Positions 46,138-54,685 of a stretch of DNA of 64,000 nt are shown piece after piece. The DNA lies in the NCBI GenBank assembly GCA_046351395.1, contig JAXLYP010000035.1:24478-88477 (forward strand), in the 5' to 3' direction. The notes under the pieces were generated by a model. It saw only the letters and a list, made by a program, of their open reading frames with translations, made no database searches and was not told where the DNA came from. The stretch comes from CAYYKK01 sp046351395 (lineage in GTDB: Bacteria; Myxococcota_A; Polyangia; Polyangiales; Polyangiaceae). Position numbers and translations under genes: made by a program. Each line of letters starts with the position of its first letter. Position 1 is the stretch's first letter.

Positions 46138-47973
46138 ATGATGCCTCGCGCACGCAACGACTCCCCCACCCCCGCCGCCCGCTCCGGCCGACCGAGAGGG
46201 CGCGGCTGGGCCAGCGCGGTGATCGCGTTCCTCGTGGCGGCGGGCGCCGGCGGGGCCGTGCTCGTGTGGGCGCAGGGCTGTCACAAGAACGACGGCGGGG
46301 ACTCCGCGGCCCCCGCGGAGACGGGCCGCACGGACGTCGTGGCGGTGAACCCGTCGGGAGAACCCGCGGCCCCGACGGCGACGTCGAGCACACCCGCCCC
46401 GACGGCGACCACCGGCGACTCGCCAGCACCCGCGACGAACGAGCCGTGGACCGGACCGGTCCTCGGGGCGATGGCGTTCCAGACCCCCATCTATCCCGAG
46501 ATGCGGTTCGGAGACGAGCGCATCGGGTACATCCGCCAGGGGGGCAAGGTCCCGGTGGATCCGAAGCCCATCAAGAAGCCGAACTGCAAGGAGGGTTGGT
46601 ACCACCTCATCGACGGCGGCTACGTGTGCGGGAAGTACGCGACGCTCGACATGGAGCAGCCGCGCGTGAAGCTCGGCGTGAAAGCCCCCGACCTCGAGGG
46701 GATCGTCCCGTACAAGTACGCCTACAACCGGTTCAACGGCACGCCCCTCTACAAGGAGCTGCCGACGCGCGAGGAGATGAACAAGTACGAGCCCTACCTC
46801 CTCGAGAAGAAAGAGAAGGACAAGCCCGCGCCCGTCGCCTCGACGGAGAGCGCGGACGCGGGGCCCCCGGACGAGCACAAGAGCGCGAAGCACGTCCCCG
46901 CGTCGGGCGACACGTCCGAGGGCGGAGCGACGCCGAGCGGAGACGACAAGAGCGCGCCGGATCAGATCGCCGCGATGAACCCGCTCGACGCGGGCGTCCC
47001 CGAGTCGCCCGAGGAGGCGCAGAACCCGCCGCCCAAGCCCTGGTGGCAGTCGGACGAGAAGAACCCGAGCGTCACGCTGAAGGATCTCGAGGCGGACTCG
47101 GACGGCAACCTCGCCAAGCGGATGGTGAAGGGGTTCTTCGTCGCGATCGACAAGACGTTCGGCTGGAACGATCGCCTCTGGTACCGAACGACGAACGGGC
47201 TCGTCGCGCCAACGGATCGGATGTGGATCAACAAGCCGCCGGAGAGCCACGGGCTCGACGTCCCCGACGGCGTCACCTCGGTCGGCTTCGCCGTGACGGA
47301 GAAGGCGGGCAAGTTCGAGCTCACCAAGGACGGCAAGAAGATGAAGGAGAACGGCAAGCTCGCGCTGCTCTCCGGCCTCGGCCTCACCGGCAAGTCGATG
47401 GACGTCGACAAAGTGAACTACGTCGAGACGACGGAGTCCGGGGTCTGGCTGAAGACGTCCCAGATCGTAATCGCGAAGCCGGGCGCGCGCCCGAGCGACG
47501 TCGGCGACACGGAGAAATGGGTCGACGTCGACCTCGGGACGAAGACGCTCTTCTTGATGGTCGGCGACAAGCCCGTCTACTCGACGCTCGTCTCTCCCGG
47601 GAAGCGCTCGCGCAACAAGAAGAAGGACCACGCGACGCCCACGGGCCAGTGGCGCATCCGTGAGAAGCACGTCGCGGTGACGATGGACGGCGACGGCGCG
47701 GGCGGCGACCTCCCCTACAGCATCGACGACGTGCCGTACGTCGAATATTTCAAGGGCTCGTACGCGCTCCACGGGGCGTTTTGGCACTCGAACTTCGGGC
47801 GCGAGAAGAGCCACGGCTGCGTGAACCTCTCCCCCGCGGACGCGAAGAAGGTCTTCGGGTGGACGGAGCCGTCCCTCCCGCGCGGCTGGCACGCGGTGTT
47901 CGCGACGAAGGATCACCCGGGGTCGATGGTCGTGATCCACGCGCCCGCGCCGAAGGAAGAGGACACGAAGTAG
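46138..47973 (+). CDS. L,D-transpeptidase (YkuD domain), membrane anchored
   Basis: This 611-residue envelope protein has one TM helix (about 27-46), an unstructured Thr/Pro linker, a cell-surface-like region with an SH3-type patch (DERIGYIRQGGKVPVD), a Pro/Asp-rich spacer and a C-terminal YkuD domain. Catalytic motif: HGAFW ... SHGCVNLSP with the Cys nucleophile near residue 561 and the preceding His in YALHGAFWHSNFG. YkuD enzymes form 3-3 peptidoglycan cross-links or attach proteins to the wall. The start has two adjacent Mets (46138, 46141). A long spacer suggests the enzyme reaches far into the periplasm. Confidence 0.92.
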   Translation: MMPRARNDSPTPAARSGRPRGRGWASAVIAFLVAAGAGGAVLVWAQGCHKNDGGDSAAPAETGRTDVVAVNPSGEPAAPTATSSTPAPTATTGDSPAPATNEPWTGPVLGAMAFQTPIYPEMRFGDERIGYIRQGGKVPVDPKPIKKPNCKEGWYHLIDGGYVCGKYATLDMEQPRVKLGVKAPDLEGIVPYKYAYNRFNGTPLYKELPTREEMNKYEPYLLEKKEKDKPAPVASTESADAGPPDEHKSAKHVPASGDTSEGGATPSGDDKSAPDQIAAMNPLDAGVPESPEEAQNPPPKPWWQSDEKNPSVTLKDLEADSDGNLAKRMVKGFFVAIDKTFGWNDRLWYRTTNGLVAPTDRMWINKPPESHGLDVPDGVTSVGFAVTEKAGKFELTKDGKKMKENGKLALLSGLGLTGKSMDVDKVNYVETTESGVWLKTSQIVIAKPGARPSDVGDTEKWVDVDLGTKTLFLMVGDKPVYSTLVSPGKRSRNKKKDHATPTGQWRIREKHVAVTMDGDGAGGDLPYSIDDVPYVEYFKGSYALHGAFWHSNFGREKSHGCVNLSPADAKKVFGWTEPSLPRGWHAVFATKDHPGSMVVIHAPAPKEEDTK

Positions 47974-48052
47974 TCGTCGCGCGCGGGGTCGGCTGCTCGA
48001 ACCGCGTGTTCCTGGGTTGACTCCACCTGCTCCTTCGATAAGGAGTGCCTCG

Positions 48053-49084
48053 ATGGACCAGTTCTCTGCGCACCTCGACCGCGGGTGGGATCTCGTCCAG
48101 CGTGGCGACACGCGCGGCGCGGAAGCGTCCGCTCGGCGCGCGCTGGAGCTGGATCCGAACTCGCCGGAGGCGCACAACCTGCTCGGGTTCGTGGCGGCCC
48201 TCGAGGGCGAAGGCGAGGAGGCGATCGAGGCGTACCAGCAGGCGATCGCGCTCGACGACACGTACCTCGAGGCGATGCTCAACGCGGCGGAGGTCTACAT
48301 CGCGCCACTCGGTGACTACGAGCAGGCGATCAAGATGTGCGACCAGGCGCTCGACCTCGCCGAGATCGACGAGGAGATCATCGATGCCCTGCTCCTCAAG
48401 TTCGACGCGATGCTCGGAAAGGGCGACCGTGACGCGGCGCTCGCGGTCCTCTCGCGCATCCCGGACGGGCCGTACGAGAACCCGAGCCACACGTTCCTCG
48501 TCGGGCGCGCGCACTACGAGCTCGGGGACGCCGAGAAGGCGGCCGCGCTCATCGCGCAGGCGGTGGAGAAGGATCCGCGGCACGGCGAGGCGCACTACTA
48601 CCTCGGCCTCGTGCGCGACGAGCAGGGCGATCCGCGCGGCGCGACGGTCGCGTTCCTCCGCTCGCGCGAGCTCGATCTCGCCGTCGGCATGCCGCCCTGG
48701 GTCCCGCCGAGGGAGTCGTGGGAGAAGCTCGCGACGGGCGTGTTCGAGCAGCTCAACCCCGTGCTCGCGAAGTACGTGAACGGCGCGGACGTCTTCATCT
48801 CGGACGTGCCGGGCGTGGAGCTCGTCGCGGACGGCGTGGACCCGCGCGCGCTCATCCTCCTCGACGGGTTCGAGGGGGACGAGGATCGCATCTCGTTCAA
48901 CCCCGGCGACCCCCCGCTGCCGACGCGTGCGGGGCGCGTGTTCATCTACGCGGTCAACATCGCGAGGCTCGCGGGCCAGGCGGACGCGCTCGAGGCCGAG
49001 ACCCTCGAGGCGCTCGAGCGCGAGATCACGGCGACGTTCCTCGAGCCCGAGCAGCGCGATCGCCCCGCGCGCGATCTGAACTAG
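48053..49084 (+). CDS. TPR protein with degenerate zincin domain
   Basis: This protein of 343 residues has an excellent ribosome site (AAGGAG, nine bases before the ATG at 48053). Residues 1-200 form about five TPR units (GAEASARRALELDPNSPEAH, LGFVAALEGEGEEAIEAYQQ). Residues 235-340 resemble the Zincin_1 (DUF1025-type) family: VFISDVPGVELVADGVDPRA, DPRALILLDGFEG and GRVFIYAVNIARL. At the place where this family carries HExGH, the sequence reads ITATFLEPEQ, so the zinc site is lost and the domain is probably a binding module. The product is cytoplasmic. No partner is linked in an operon. Confidence 0.85.
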   Translation: MDQFSAHLDRGWDLVQRGDTRGAEASARRALELDPNSPEAHNLLGFVAALEGEGEEAIEAYQQAIALDDTYLEAMLNAAEVYIAPLGDYEQAIKMCDQALDLAEIDEEIIDALLLKFDAMLGKGDRDAALAVLSRIPDGPYENPSHTFLVGRAHYELGDAEKAAALIAQAVEKDPRHGEAHYYLGLVRDEQGDPRGATVAFLRSRELDLAVGMPPWVPPRESWEKLATGVFEQLNPVLAKYVNGADVFISDVPGVELVADGVDPRALILLDGFEGDEDRISFNPGDPPLPTRAGRVFIYAVNIARLAGQADALEAETLEALEREITATFLEPEQRDRPARDLN

Positions 49085-49112
49085 CGAGCGACGGAGCCCC
49101 GAGGCGCGTCGG

Positions 49113-50510
49113 CTAGTGCCACACGCCGATGGAGACCGAAGCCGACTGGTAGCGCGGGGCGATGTCGAGTCCGGCGGAGGCGCAGTAGGTCACCTTCGGG
49201 ACGAGGTCCCAGAACGTGGTCGAGAAGAGCTTCAGATCGGCGCCGAACGTGAAGTGCTGCCGGCCCACGTCGCCGAAGCGGTTCGGCTCGTAGTACGTGC
49301 CGAGGCGCGTCTCGAGCAGATCCAGGATCGGCTCGGCCTCGATCCCGATGCGGGGTGAGAAGTTCACGCTCGCGCCCGCGCTGCCGATCGGCGCATCGTT
49401 CGTCTCGACGTCCGCGTTCTGCCCGAGGAAGCGCTCGATGCTGACGCCGTGGTCGACCGCGCCGTAGACGACGAGCGACGCGGTGAAGAGGATGTGGTCG
49501 CGCGGGAACGACTCCCAGCGCTCGCGCCGCGCTGCGCGCATCGCCTTGATCTCCTCGTCGAGGTACGCGCTCTCCTGCGCGCGGAGCCGAGCCTCGCGAC
49601 CGCGATCGGTCTCCCCGAGGGAGCGGCCGCCGCGCGCGGCCTCACGCACCTGGCGCGCGAGCTCGACGCGGTGTCGGACGAGGGACTCCTGCTCGCGTGG
49701 GTTCATCCACGCGGGGTTCAACGGGCGCCCGCCGAGCTGGAGCGAAGCGCCTATCTCGAGCTCCCAGGGCAGCTCCACGGAGCGGGGGAGCACGAACGGG
49801 CCCGCGCGACGGAGGCCGTCCGGGCCGAGCGTTCCTTCGGCGCCGAGCGCGCTGCCGACCACGGGGAACCGAAACGTCGCCCCGATGCGGAACGGATACC
49901 AGTCGGGCCGCACGAGCAGGCCGAGCTCCGGGGCGACGCCTGCGATCGAGAGGTTCACGTCCGGCGCGTCGAACCCCACGGTGAGCGCGCGAGCGCCCGC
50001 CCCCACGGAGAGCTGCCCGCGCAGGGCGCTCACGGCCGTGAGCGCGTGATACTTCCCGACGAGCACGTTCGTGGACGCGCCGTCTGCTGCGGTGATCGAG
50101 TAGTTCTGGAGCTCCCCCAGGACGCCCACCCCCACCGGCCCGACCTGGAGGCCCAGGCTCCCGGTGATGTAGACGAAGTTCGAGTAGTCGTAGTCCTCGT
50201 CGCCGCTGTCGTCGAAGTCGTTGTTGCTGAACAGCTTGATGGGGAAGCTGAGAGACCCGCTCGCGTCCGGCGACACCCAGTCATAGCTCCACGGCGAACG
50301 CACCGCGGGCGCCGCGGCGTTCGACACCATCGCCGCGAGGCCCTCCGCGTAGCCCGCATACGCGCCCGCGAGCCCCACGATCCGAAGCGGCGCGAGCAGC
50401 GGCCCCTGGAACAAGTCGATCGTGTAGTCGTTCGACGGCAGCGGATCCGCCGCCGCCCGCGCGGCGATCCCCATCATCAGCGCTCCAAGCACTGCCGCCG
50501 CGCGACGCAC
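49113..50510 (-). CDS. Outer-membrane beta-barrel protein, FadL/PorV-like
   Basis: This exported 465-residue protein has a Sec signal peptide (residues 1-22). The region right after it, IVGLAGAYAGYAEG and MVSNAAAPAV, matches the N-terminal plug pattern of PorV/FadL-like barrels. Alternating strands follow (YSNFVYITGSLGLQVGPVGV). An Arg/Glu-rich segment (about 275-335, REQESLVRHRVELARQVREA) is predicted helical and interrupts the barrel, perhaps a periplasmic or external insert. The C-terminus SASVSIGVWH is a short final strand ending in His instead of Phe. Cargo unknown. It is convergent with the TPR-zincin gene. Confidence 0.75.
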   Translation of the reverse strand: MRRAAAVLGALMMGIAARAAADPLPSNDYTIDLFQGPLLAPLRIVGLAGAYAGYAEGLAAMVSNAAAPAVRSPWSYDWVSPDASGSLSFPIKLFSNNDFDDSGDEDYDYSNFVYITGSLGLQVGPVGVGVLGELQNYSITAADGASTNVLVGKYHALTAVSALRGQLSVGAGARALTVGFDAPDVNLSIAGVAPELGLLVRPDWYPFRIGATFRFPVVGSALGAEGTLGPDGLRRAGPFVLPRSVELPWELEIGASLQLGGRPLNPAWMNPREQESLVRHRVELARQVREAARGGRSLGETDRGREARLRAQESAYLDEEIKAMRAARRERWESFPRDHILFTASLVVYGAVDHGVSIERFLGQNADVETNDAPIGSAGASVNFSPRIGIEAEPILDLLETRLGTYYEPNRFGDVGRQHFTFGADLKLFSTTFWDLVPKVTYCASAGLDIAPRYQSASVSIGVWH

Positions 50511-50647
50511 GCGGCCACCTTACTTTCGCCTCGGAGAGAAGTCTGTGCTCAAGCCTTTCTCCCACGCATCCGTCCCCATGCGGTCCGCCGCCGGGGGATT
50601 GAGTCGTCGCGGCGGGCGCGTCAGCGCCGACTCAGGAGCGAACACAG
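50511..50647. other. Intergenic region before repeat block
   Basis: This stretch holds the likely promoter of the outer-membrane protein gene (reading left) and the lead into the repeat block. There is no convincing coding sequence and no RNA gene. Confidence 0.4.
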
Positions 50648-51150
50648 CGCCCGAACACGACACCCTTCCAAGGGACAAGGGGAGGTGTCGGAGGGGGCGA
50701 CAGCCCTCTGACCCCGCGAGGAGCGAACGGAGCGCCAGCGGAGGAGCGGCCCGGAGGGCGGAGCCCTCCGAACCGAGCGCCCCGAACACGACGACCTCCC
50801 AAGGGACAAGGGGAGGTGTCGGAGGGGGCGACAGCCCCCTCTGACCCCAGGAGGAGCGAACGGAGCGCCAGCGGAGGAGCGGCCCGAGGGCGGAGCCCTC
50901 CGGAACCGAGCGAGCCTGCGAGCGAGGCCAATAGGAGAGCCCTCCGGAACCGAGCGCCCCGAACACGACACCCTTCCAAGGAACAAGGGGAGGTGTCGGA
51001 GGGGCGACAGCCCCCTCTGACCCCGGGAGGAGCGAACGGAGCGCCAGCGGAGAGAGCGGCCCCGAGGGCGGAGCCTCCGGAACCGAGCGAGCCTGCGAGC
51101 GAGGCCCAAATAGGAGAGCCCTCCGGAACCGAGCGAGCTTGCGAGCGAGG
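50648..51150. repeat. Three-copy tandem repeat of about 130-200 bases
   Basis: Three copies of a unit begin with CCCGAACACGAC and a purine-rich AAGGGGAGGTGTCGGAGG stretch and end with a GAGGGCGGAGCCCTC palindrome and CGGAACCGAGCG. They start near 50648, 50778 and 50953. The second and third copies carry a tail (GCCTGCGAGCGAGGC plus TAGGAGAGCC) absent from the first. Differences are mostly one-base gains or losses in G or C runs. All frames of the block are open in places but with repetitive, low-complexity translations, so I regard it as noncoding. It sits between the outer-membrane protein and the TM protein upstream of the DEAD-box helicase. Confidence 0.85.
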
Positions 51151-51186
51151 CTACGCAGCGCGAAAATGCGATAGAAGCATCGGCGT

Positions 51187-51729
51187 ATGGCAGCGGGAGG
51201 AGTGGGCGGGTCGTCGGGGTCAGCCTCGGGACCTTCGGGGTCGCCGGGGCGGACGGGCCGCCGCGTCGCGATCTTTCTGCTGTTCGCGTTCCTCGCCGCG
51301 TTCGTGGGCGGAGTCACGCTGCAGCTCACGCTCCAGGTGTTCTTCAAGCCGATCCCGGACGCGAAGGCGTTCCCGACCTGTCGCGTGGGAACGAAGGCGC
51401 TCTACGCGGCGGTCGAGCGCGCCGTCACGGAGGCGCAGGGCGAGCCGGACGTCCCGAAGGCCCTGGCGCTCTTCCGGTCGGCGCTCGCGCCGGACTGGGA
51501 CCACATCGAGCTCGTGCGAAAGCTGTGTGCGGCGCCGGAAGCGGCGACCGATCGAGCGAGTCTCGACGCGGTTGAGCGGCTCCGCTATGCGGAGGAGCAC
51601 GCTGTCCGGAGAGAAGCCGCGAGCCTCGAGCACCTGCGGAAGCAAGTCGAGCGCGATCTCGGCGCTCCATCGCCTGGGCGGACTCCGCCCCCGCCGCCCT
51701 CGAGCGGCGCCCCTGATTCGACCGACTGA
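51187..51729 (+). CDS. Single-TM protein of unknown function
   Basis: This 180-residue protein has a Gly/Ser-rich N-terminus, one TM helix (about 26-52) and a helical outer or inner domain (about 60-160) with CRVGTKALYAAVERAVTEA, plus a Pro-rich end. I recognise no family. Its stop lies six bases before the DEAD-box helicase start, so the two are probably co-transcribed. The repeat block lies immediately upstream. Confidence 0.62.
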   Translation: MAAGGVGGSSGSASGPSGSPGRTGRRVAIFLLFAFLAAFVGGVTLQLTLQVFFKPIPDAKAFPTCRVGTKALYAAVERAVTEAQGEPDVPKALALFRSALAPDWDHIELVRKLCAAPEAATDRASLDAVERLRYAEEHAVRREAASLEHLRKQVERDLGAPSPGRTPPPPPSSGAPDSTD

Positions 51730-51735
51730 GCAAAC

Positions 51736-53880
51736 ATGACTCAAACCGACCTCTCCGCCGCCCTCCCCGCCCAGTCACCCCCCGCCACCGAAGCGCACGC
51801 GCGGCCCACGTTCGACGCGCTGCCGCTCTCTCCCGAGCTCCGCGAAGGCTTGCGCGAGATGGGGTACGAGCACCCGACGCCGGTGCAGCTCGCCGTGTGG
51901 GAGCCGGTGACGCGCGGCCGTGACGCCGTCGTTCAAGCGCGCACCGGAACGGGCAAGACCGCGAGCTTCGGGATGCCGATCGTCGACCAGATCGTGAAGC
52001 GCTCCGTCTCCGAGGTGCAGGCGCTCGTCCTCTGCCCGACGCGCGAGCTCGCGCTCCAAGTCTCGGGTGAGGTCTCCCGCCTCGCCGCGAAGAAGGACAC
52101 GAAGGTCCTGCCGATCTACGGCGGCGCGGGGATGGAGCGGCAGGTGCGCGGCATCGAAGAGGGCGCGCAGGTCGTCGTCGGGACACCCGGCCGCGTGCTC
52201 GACCACATCCGCCGCGGGACGCTCTCGACGCGCAGCATCCGACTCCTCGTGCTCGACGAGGCGGACGAGATGCTCTCCATGGGCTTCGAGCGGGAGCTCA
52301 CGGCGATCCTCGAGGCTCTCCCGGCGACGCGCCAGACCCTGCTCTTCTCGGCGACGCTCCCGCCCGACATCGATCGGATGGCGCGCAACAGGCTCAAGAA
52401 CCCCGAGTTCCTGACGCTGTCCGGCGACCACATCGGCGCGCTCGAGATCCTGCACTTCGTCTACATGGTCGCGAGCGACAAAGTCGCGACGCTCCAGCGC
52501 ATCATCGAGGTGGAGAACCCCGAGAGCGCGGTCGTGTTCTGCAACACGCGGGACGAGACGGAGGTCGTCGCGACGGCGCTCCAGAACCGCGGGTACGACG
52601 CGGACTGGCTCAACGGGGACCTCCCGCAGAACGACCGAGAGCGCGTGATGCAGAAGACGCGCGAGGGGCGGCTCCGCTTCCTCGTCGCGACGGACGTCGC
52701 GGCGCGAGGGATCGACATCTCGCACCTCACGCACGTCATCAACTACGACTTCCCGCAGGACGCGGAGGCCTACGTTCATCGCACCGGTCGAACGGGCCGC
52801 GCGGGCCGCACGGGGACCGCGATTTCGCTCATCACCCCGAGGGACATCGGGGGGCTCTATCTCCTCCGGCTCACCTACCGCATCCGCCCCGTGGAGCGGC
52901 AGATCCCGACGAGCGGCGAGCTGAAGACGCGCGCGGAGGCGGATCTCGTGGCGATGCTGGCCGAGGCGTACGCGCCGAACGGGCGGTCCGCGGAGGATCG
53001 CGCGCTCGCGCGCCGGCTCCTCTCCCACGATCACGCCGAGGAGATCGTCGCCGGCCTCCTCCGCGAGCACCTCGCCGCGCGCCCGAACGCCCAGGAGGAC
53101 GCTTCGCACGCGCGCCGCTCGGAGCCGAAGGTCCCCGCTCAGCCGGTCGCGGAGCCCGAGGCCCAGGTCCCGAGCGCGGAGGCCGCCGAGCGCCCTGCGC
53201 CGCGCGAGGAGCGACGGGACCGAGACCGCCCGCCGCGCGAGCGGCGCGAGGGTCGACGGGAGCCGCGGGACGGCGGCCGCCCCGATCGCCCGCGTGACGG
53301 GGCACGCCCCGATCGGCCTCGCGAGCCCGTTGCCCGGGACGCGCGGCGCCCACGCCGGCGGGACGAAGCCTTCGCGCCCGTGCGGGCGGACGAGGTCGCG
53401 GATCGCTGGAACTCCGAGGCGCGCGTGGACGGAGAGGATCGCGCGGGCGACGCCGAGCGACCCGTGTACGTCGCCCAGCCCGGGGACGTGATGCCCGCCG
53501 CGGAGTTCACGAACTGGCAGCCCCCTGCCGAGGAGAACGACGACGAGCCGCTGCTCGGACACAAGTCGTCCCCTCCCGTCGTGGAGGCTCCAGCCGCTCC
53601 CACCACCGCGGACGATCCGAGCGCAGCTTCGGTGGACACCGCTGAGCTGTTCCTCTCCGTGGGCCGCCGCGACGGCGTCCGCGCGAAGGACATCCTCGCC
53701 GCGTTCGTGGACGTCGCTGGCCTGGATCCTGCGAGCGTGCAGCGCGTGCGCGTACGGGAGCGCAACACGTTCGCGAGCGTGCAGCGGAGCGACGTGGACG
53801 CGGCGCTCGCGAAGCTCGAGGGGACTCAGCTCGGCGGCCGCGCGCTGCACATCGAGCTCGCGCGCGAGCGTTCGGCCTAG
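51736..53880 (+). CDS. DEAD-box RNA helicase with DbpA-type C-terminal domain
   Basis: This cytoplasmic ATP-dependent RNA helicase has 714 residues. Core motifs are in order: QLAVWEP (Q motif region), ARTGTGKT, PTRELALQ, TPGRVLDH, VLDEADEM, FSATLPP, ARGIDI and HRTGRTGRAG. A basic, Arg/Asp/Pro-rich low-complexity region (about 455-580) follows, and the last 80 residues form a DbpA RNA-binding domain (VGRRDGVRAKDILAAF, ALHIELARER). This arrangement is that of DeaD/CsdA-like helicases acting on ribosome assembly and cold adaptation. Residue counts and motif completeness indicate an intact gene. Confidence 0.97.
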   Translation: MTQTDLSAALPAQSPPATEAHARPTFDALPLSPELREGLREMGYEHPTPVQLAVWEPVTRGRDAVVQARTGTGKTASFGMPIVDQIVKRSVSEVQALVLCPTRELALQVSGEVSRLAAKKDTKVLPIYGGAGMERQVRGIEEGAQVVVGTPGRVLDHIRRGTLSTRSIRLLVLDEADEMLSMGFERELTAILEALPATRQTLLFSATLPPDIDRMARNRLKNPEFLTLSGDHIGALEILHFVYMVASDKVATLQRIIEVENPESAVVFCNTRDETEVVATALQNRGYDADWLNGDLPQNDRERVMQKTREGRLRFLVATDVAARGIDISHLTHVINYDFPQDAEAYVHRTGRTGRAGRTGTAISLITPRDIGGLYLLRLTYRIRPVERQIPTSGELKTRAEADLVAMLAEAYAPNGRSAEDRALARRLLSHDHAEEIVAGLLREHLAARPNAQEDASHARRSEPKVPAQPVAEPEAQVPSAEAAERPAPREERRDRDRPPRERREGRREPRDGGRPDRPRDGARPDRPREPVARDARRPRRRDEAFAPVRADEVADRWNSEARVDGEDRAGDAERPVYVAQPGDVMPAAEFTNWQPPAEENDDEPLLGHKSSPPVVEAPAAPTTADDPSAASVDTAELFLSVGRRDGVRAKDILAAFVDVAGLDPASVQRVRVRERNTFASVQRSDVDAALAKLEGTQLGGRALHIELARERSA

Positions 53881-53957
53881 TTTTTGTCGGCGTCCGAGTT
53901 CGCTTCGGGCGCACGATCCCGCTTGCAGAACACGGCGCCGACTGCTTCAAAGGATCG

Positions 53958-54593
53958 ATGGCGGAGAATGAGCCCATCGCCCTCGAGGCCCTGAGGCACG
54001 AAGTCGATCGGATGCTCTACGCCGGCGAGAGCCGCGCGCACGTGCTCTCCCGCCTCGCGGCCGTCGCGCGGCGTGCGGCCGAGGGCTCGGACGACTGGCT
54101 CTTCGCCGTGCGGATGCTCGCCGTGCTGGGCGCGGGCGAGAACCCCTGGAAAGCGAGCTTGCTCGCGCGGCGCGTCCTCGCGCACGTCCCCCACGCGGGG
54201 GACGTGTGGGGCGCGCTCGGGCTCGCGCAGTCCATCCTCGGCAACTTCGCGTACGCCGCGCGCTGCTACGAGCGCGCGCTCACGGTCCACGCGACGAGCG
54301 GGTCGAAGCCGCTCGACTCCCTCCGCGCGACCCTCCACCACAACCTCGGTCACCTCTACGACGTCGCGCTCGACCGTCCGGGGGACGCCGTCCCACACCT
54401 CTCGTCCGCGCTCTCGATCGCGACCCGCGCGCGCCTCGCCCGCACGGCGCGAGAGGAGATCGCGGCGAGCCTCGCCCACGCGCTCGCCCGTTCGGGGGAC
54501 GCGACGCGCGCTCGCGAGGTGTTGGGGCGCGCCATCCGCCCGTCCCGCCGATCGGCCCACGCCGAGCTCATGGCGTTCATCGAGCGTTCCTAG
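53958..54593 (+). CDS. TPR-like helical protein
   Basis: This 211-residue cytoplasmic protein contains about four TPR-like helix pairs (AGDVWGALGLAQSILGNFAYAARCYERAL, LHHNLGHLYDVAL, LAHALARSGDATRAREVLG ordering, quoted in pieces). No signal or TM segment and no catalytic motif. Its start lies 77 bases after the helicase stop, following a short T-run that may act as a weak terminator. Function unknown; TPR proteins usually mediate binding. Confidence 0.72.
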   Translation: MAENEPIALEALRHEVDRMLYAGESRAHVLSRLAAVARRAAEGSDDWLFAVRMLAVLGAGENPWKASLLARRVLAHVPHAGDVWGALGLAQSILGNFAYAARCYERALTVHATSGSKPLDSLRATLHHNLGHLYDVALDRPGDAVPHLSSALSIATRARLARTAREEIAASLAHALARSGDATRAREVLGRAIRPSRRSAHAELMAFIERS

Positions 54594-54685
54594 ATCCGAG
54601 GAGCCGATTCTGAAGTTGTCGCGAGAAGCCGTGAGAGTTGTGGAAGAGGGTTGAAAGCGGGCGGGTGCGCTGGATAGCTACCCGC

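Noticed and set aside
45997..48282. 761-codon minus-strand reading frame
   Set aside because: Antisense shadow of the L,D-transpeptidase gene, which has clear catalytic motifs.
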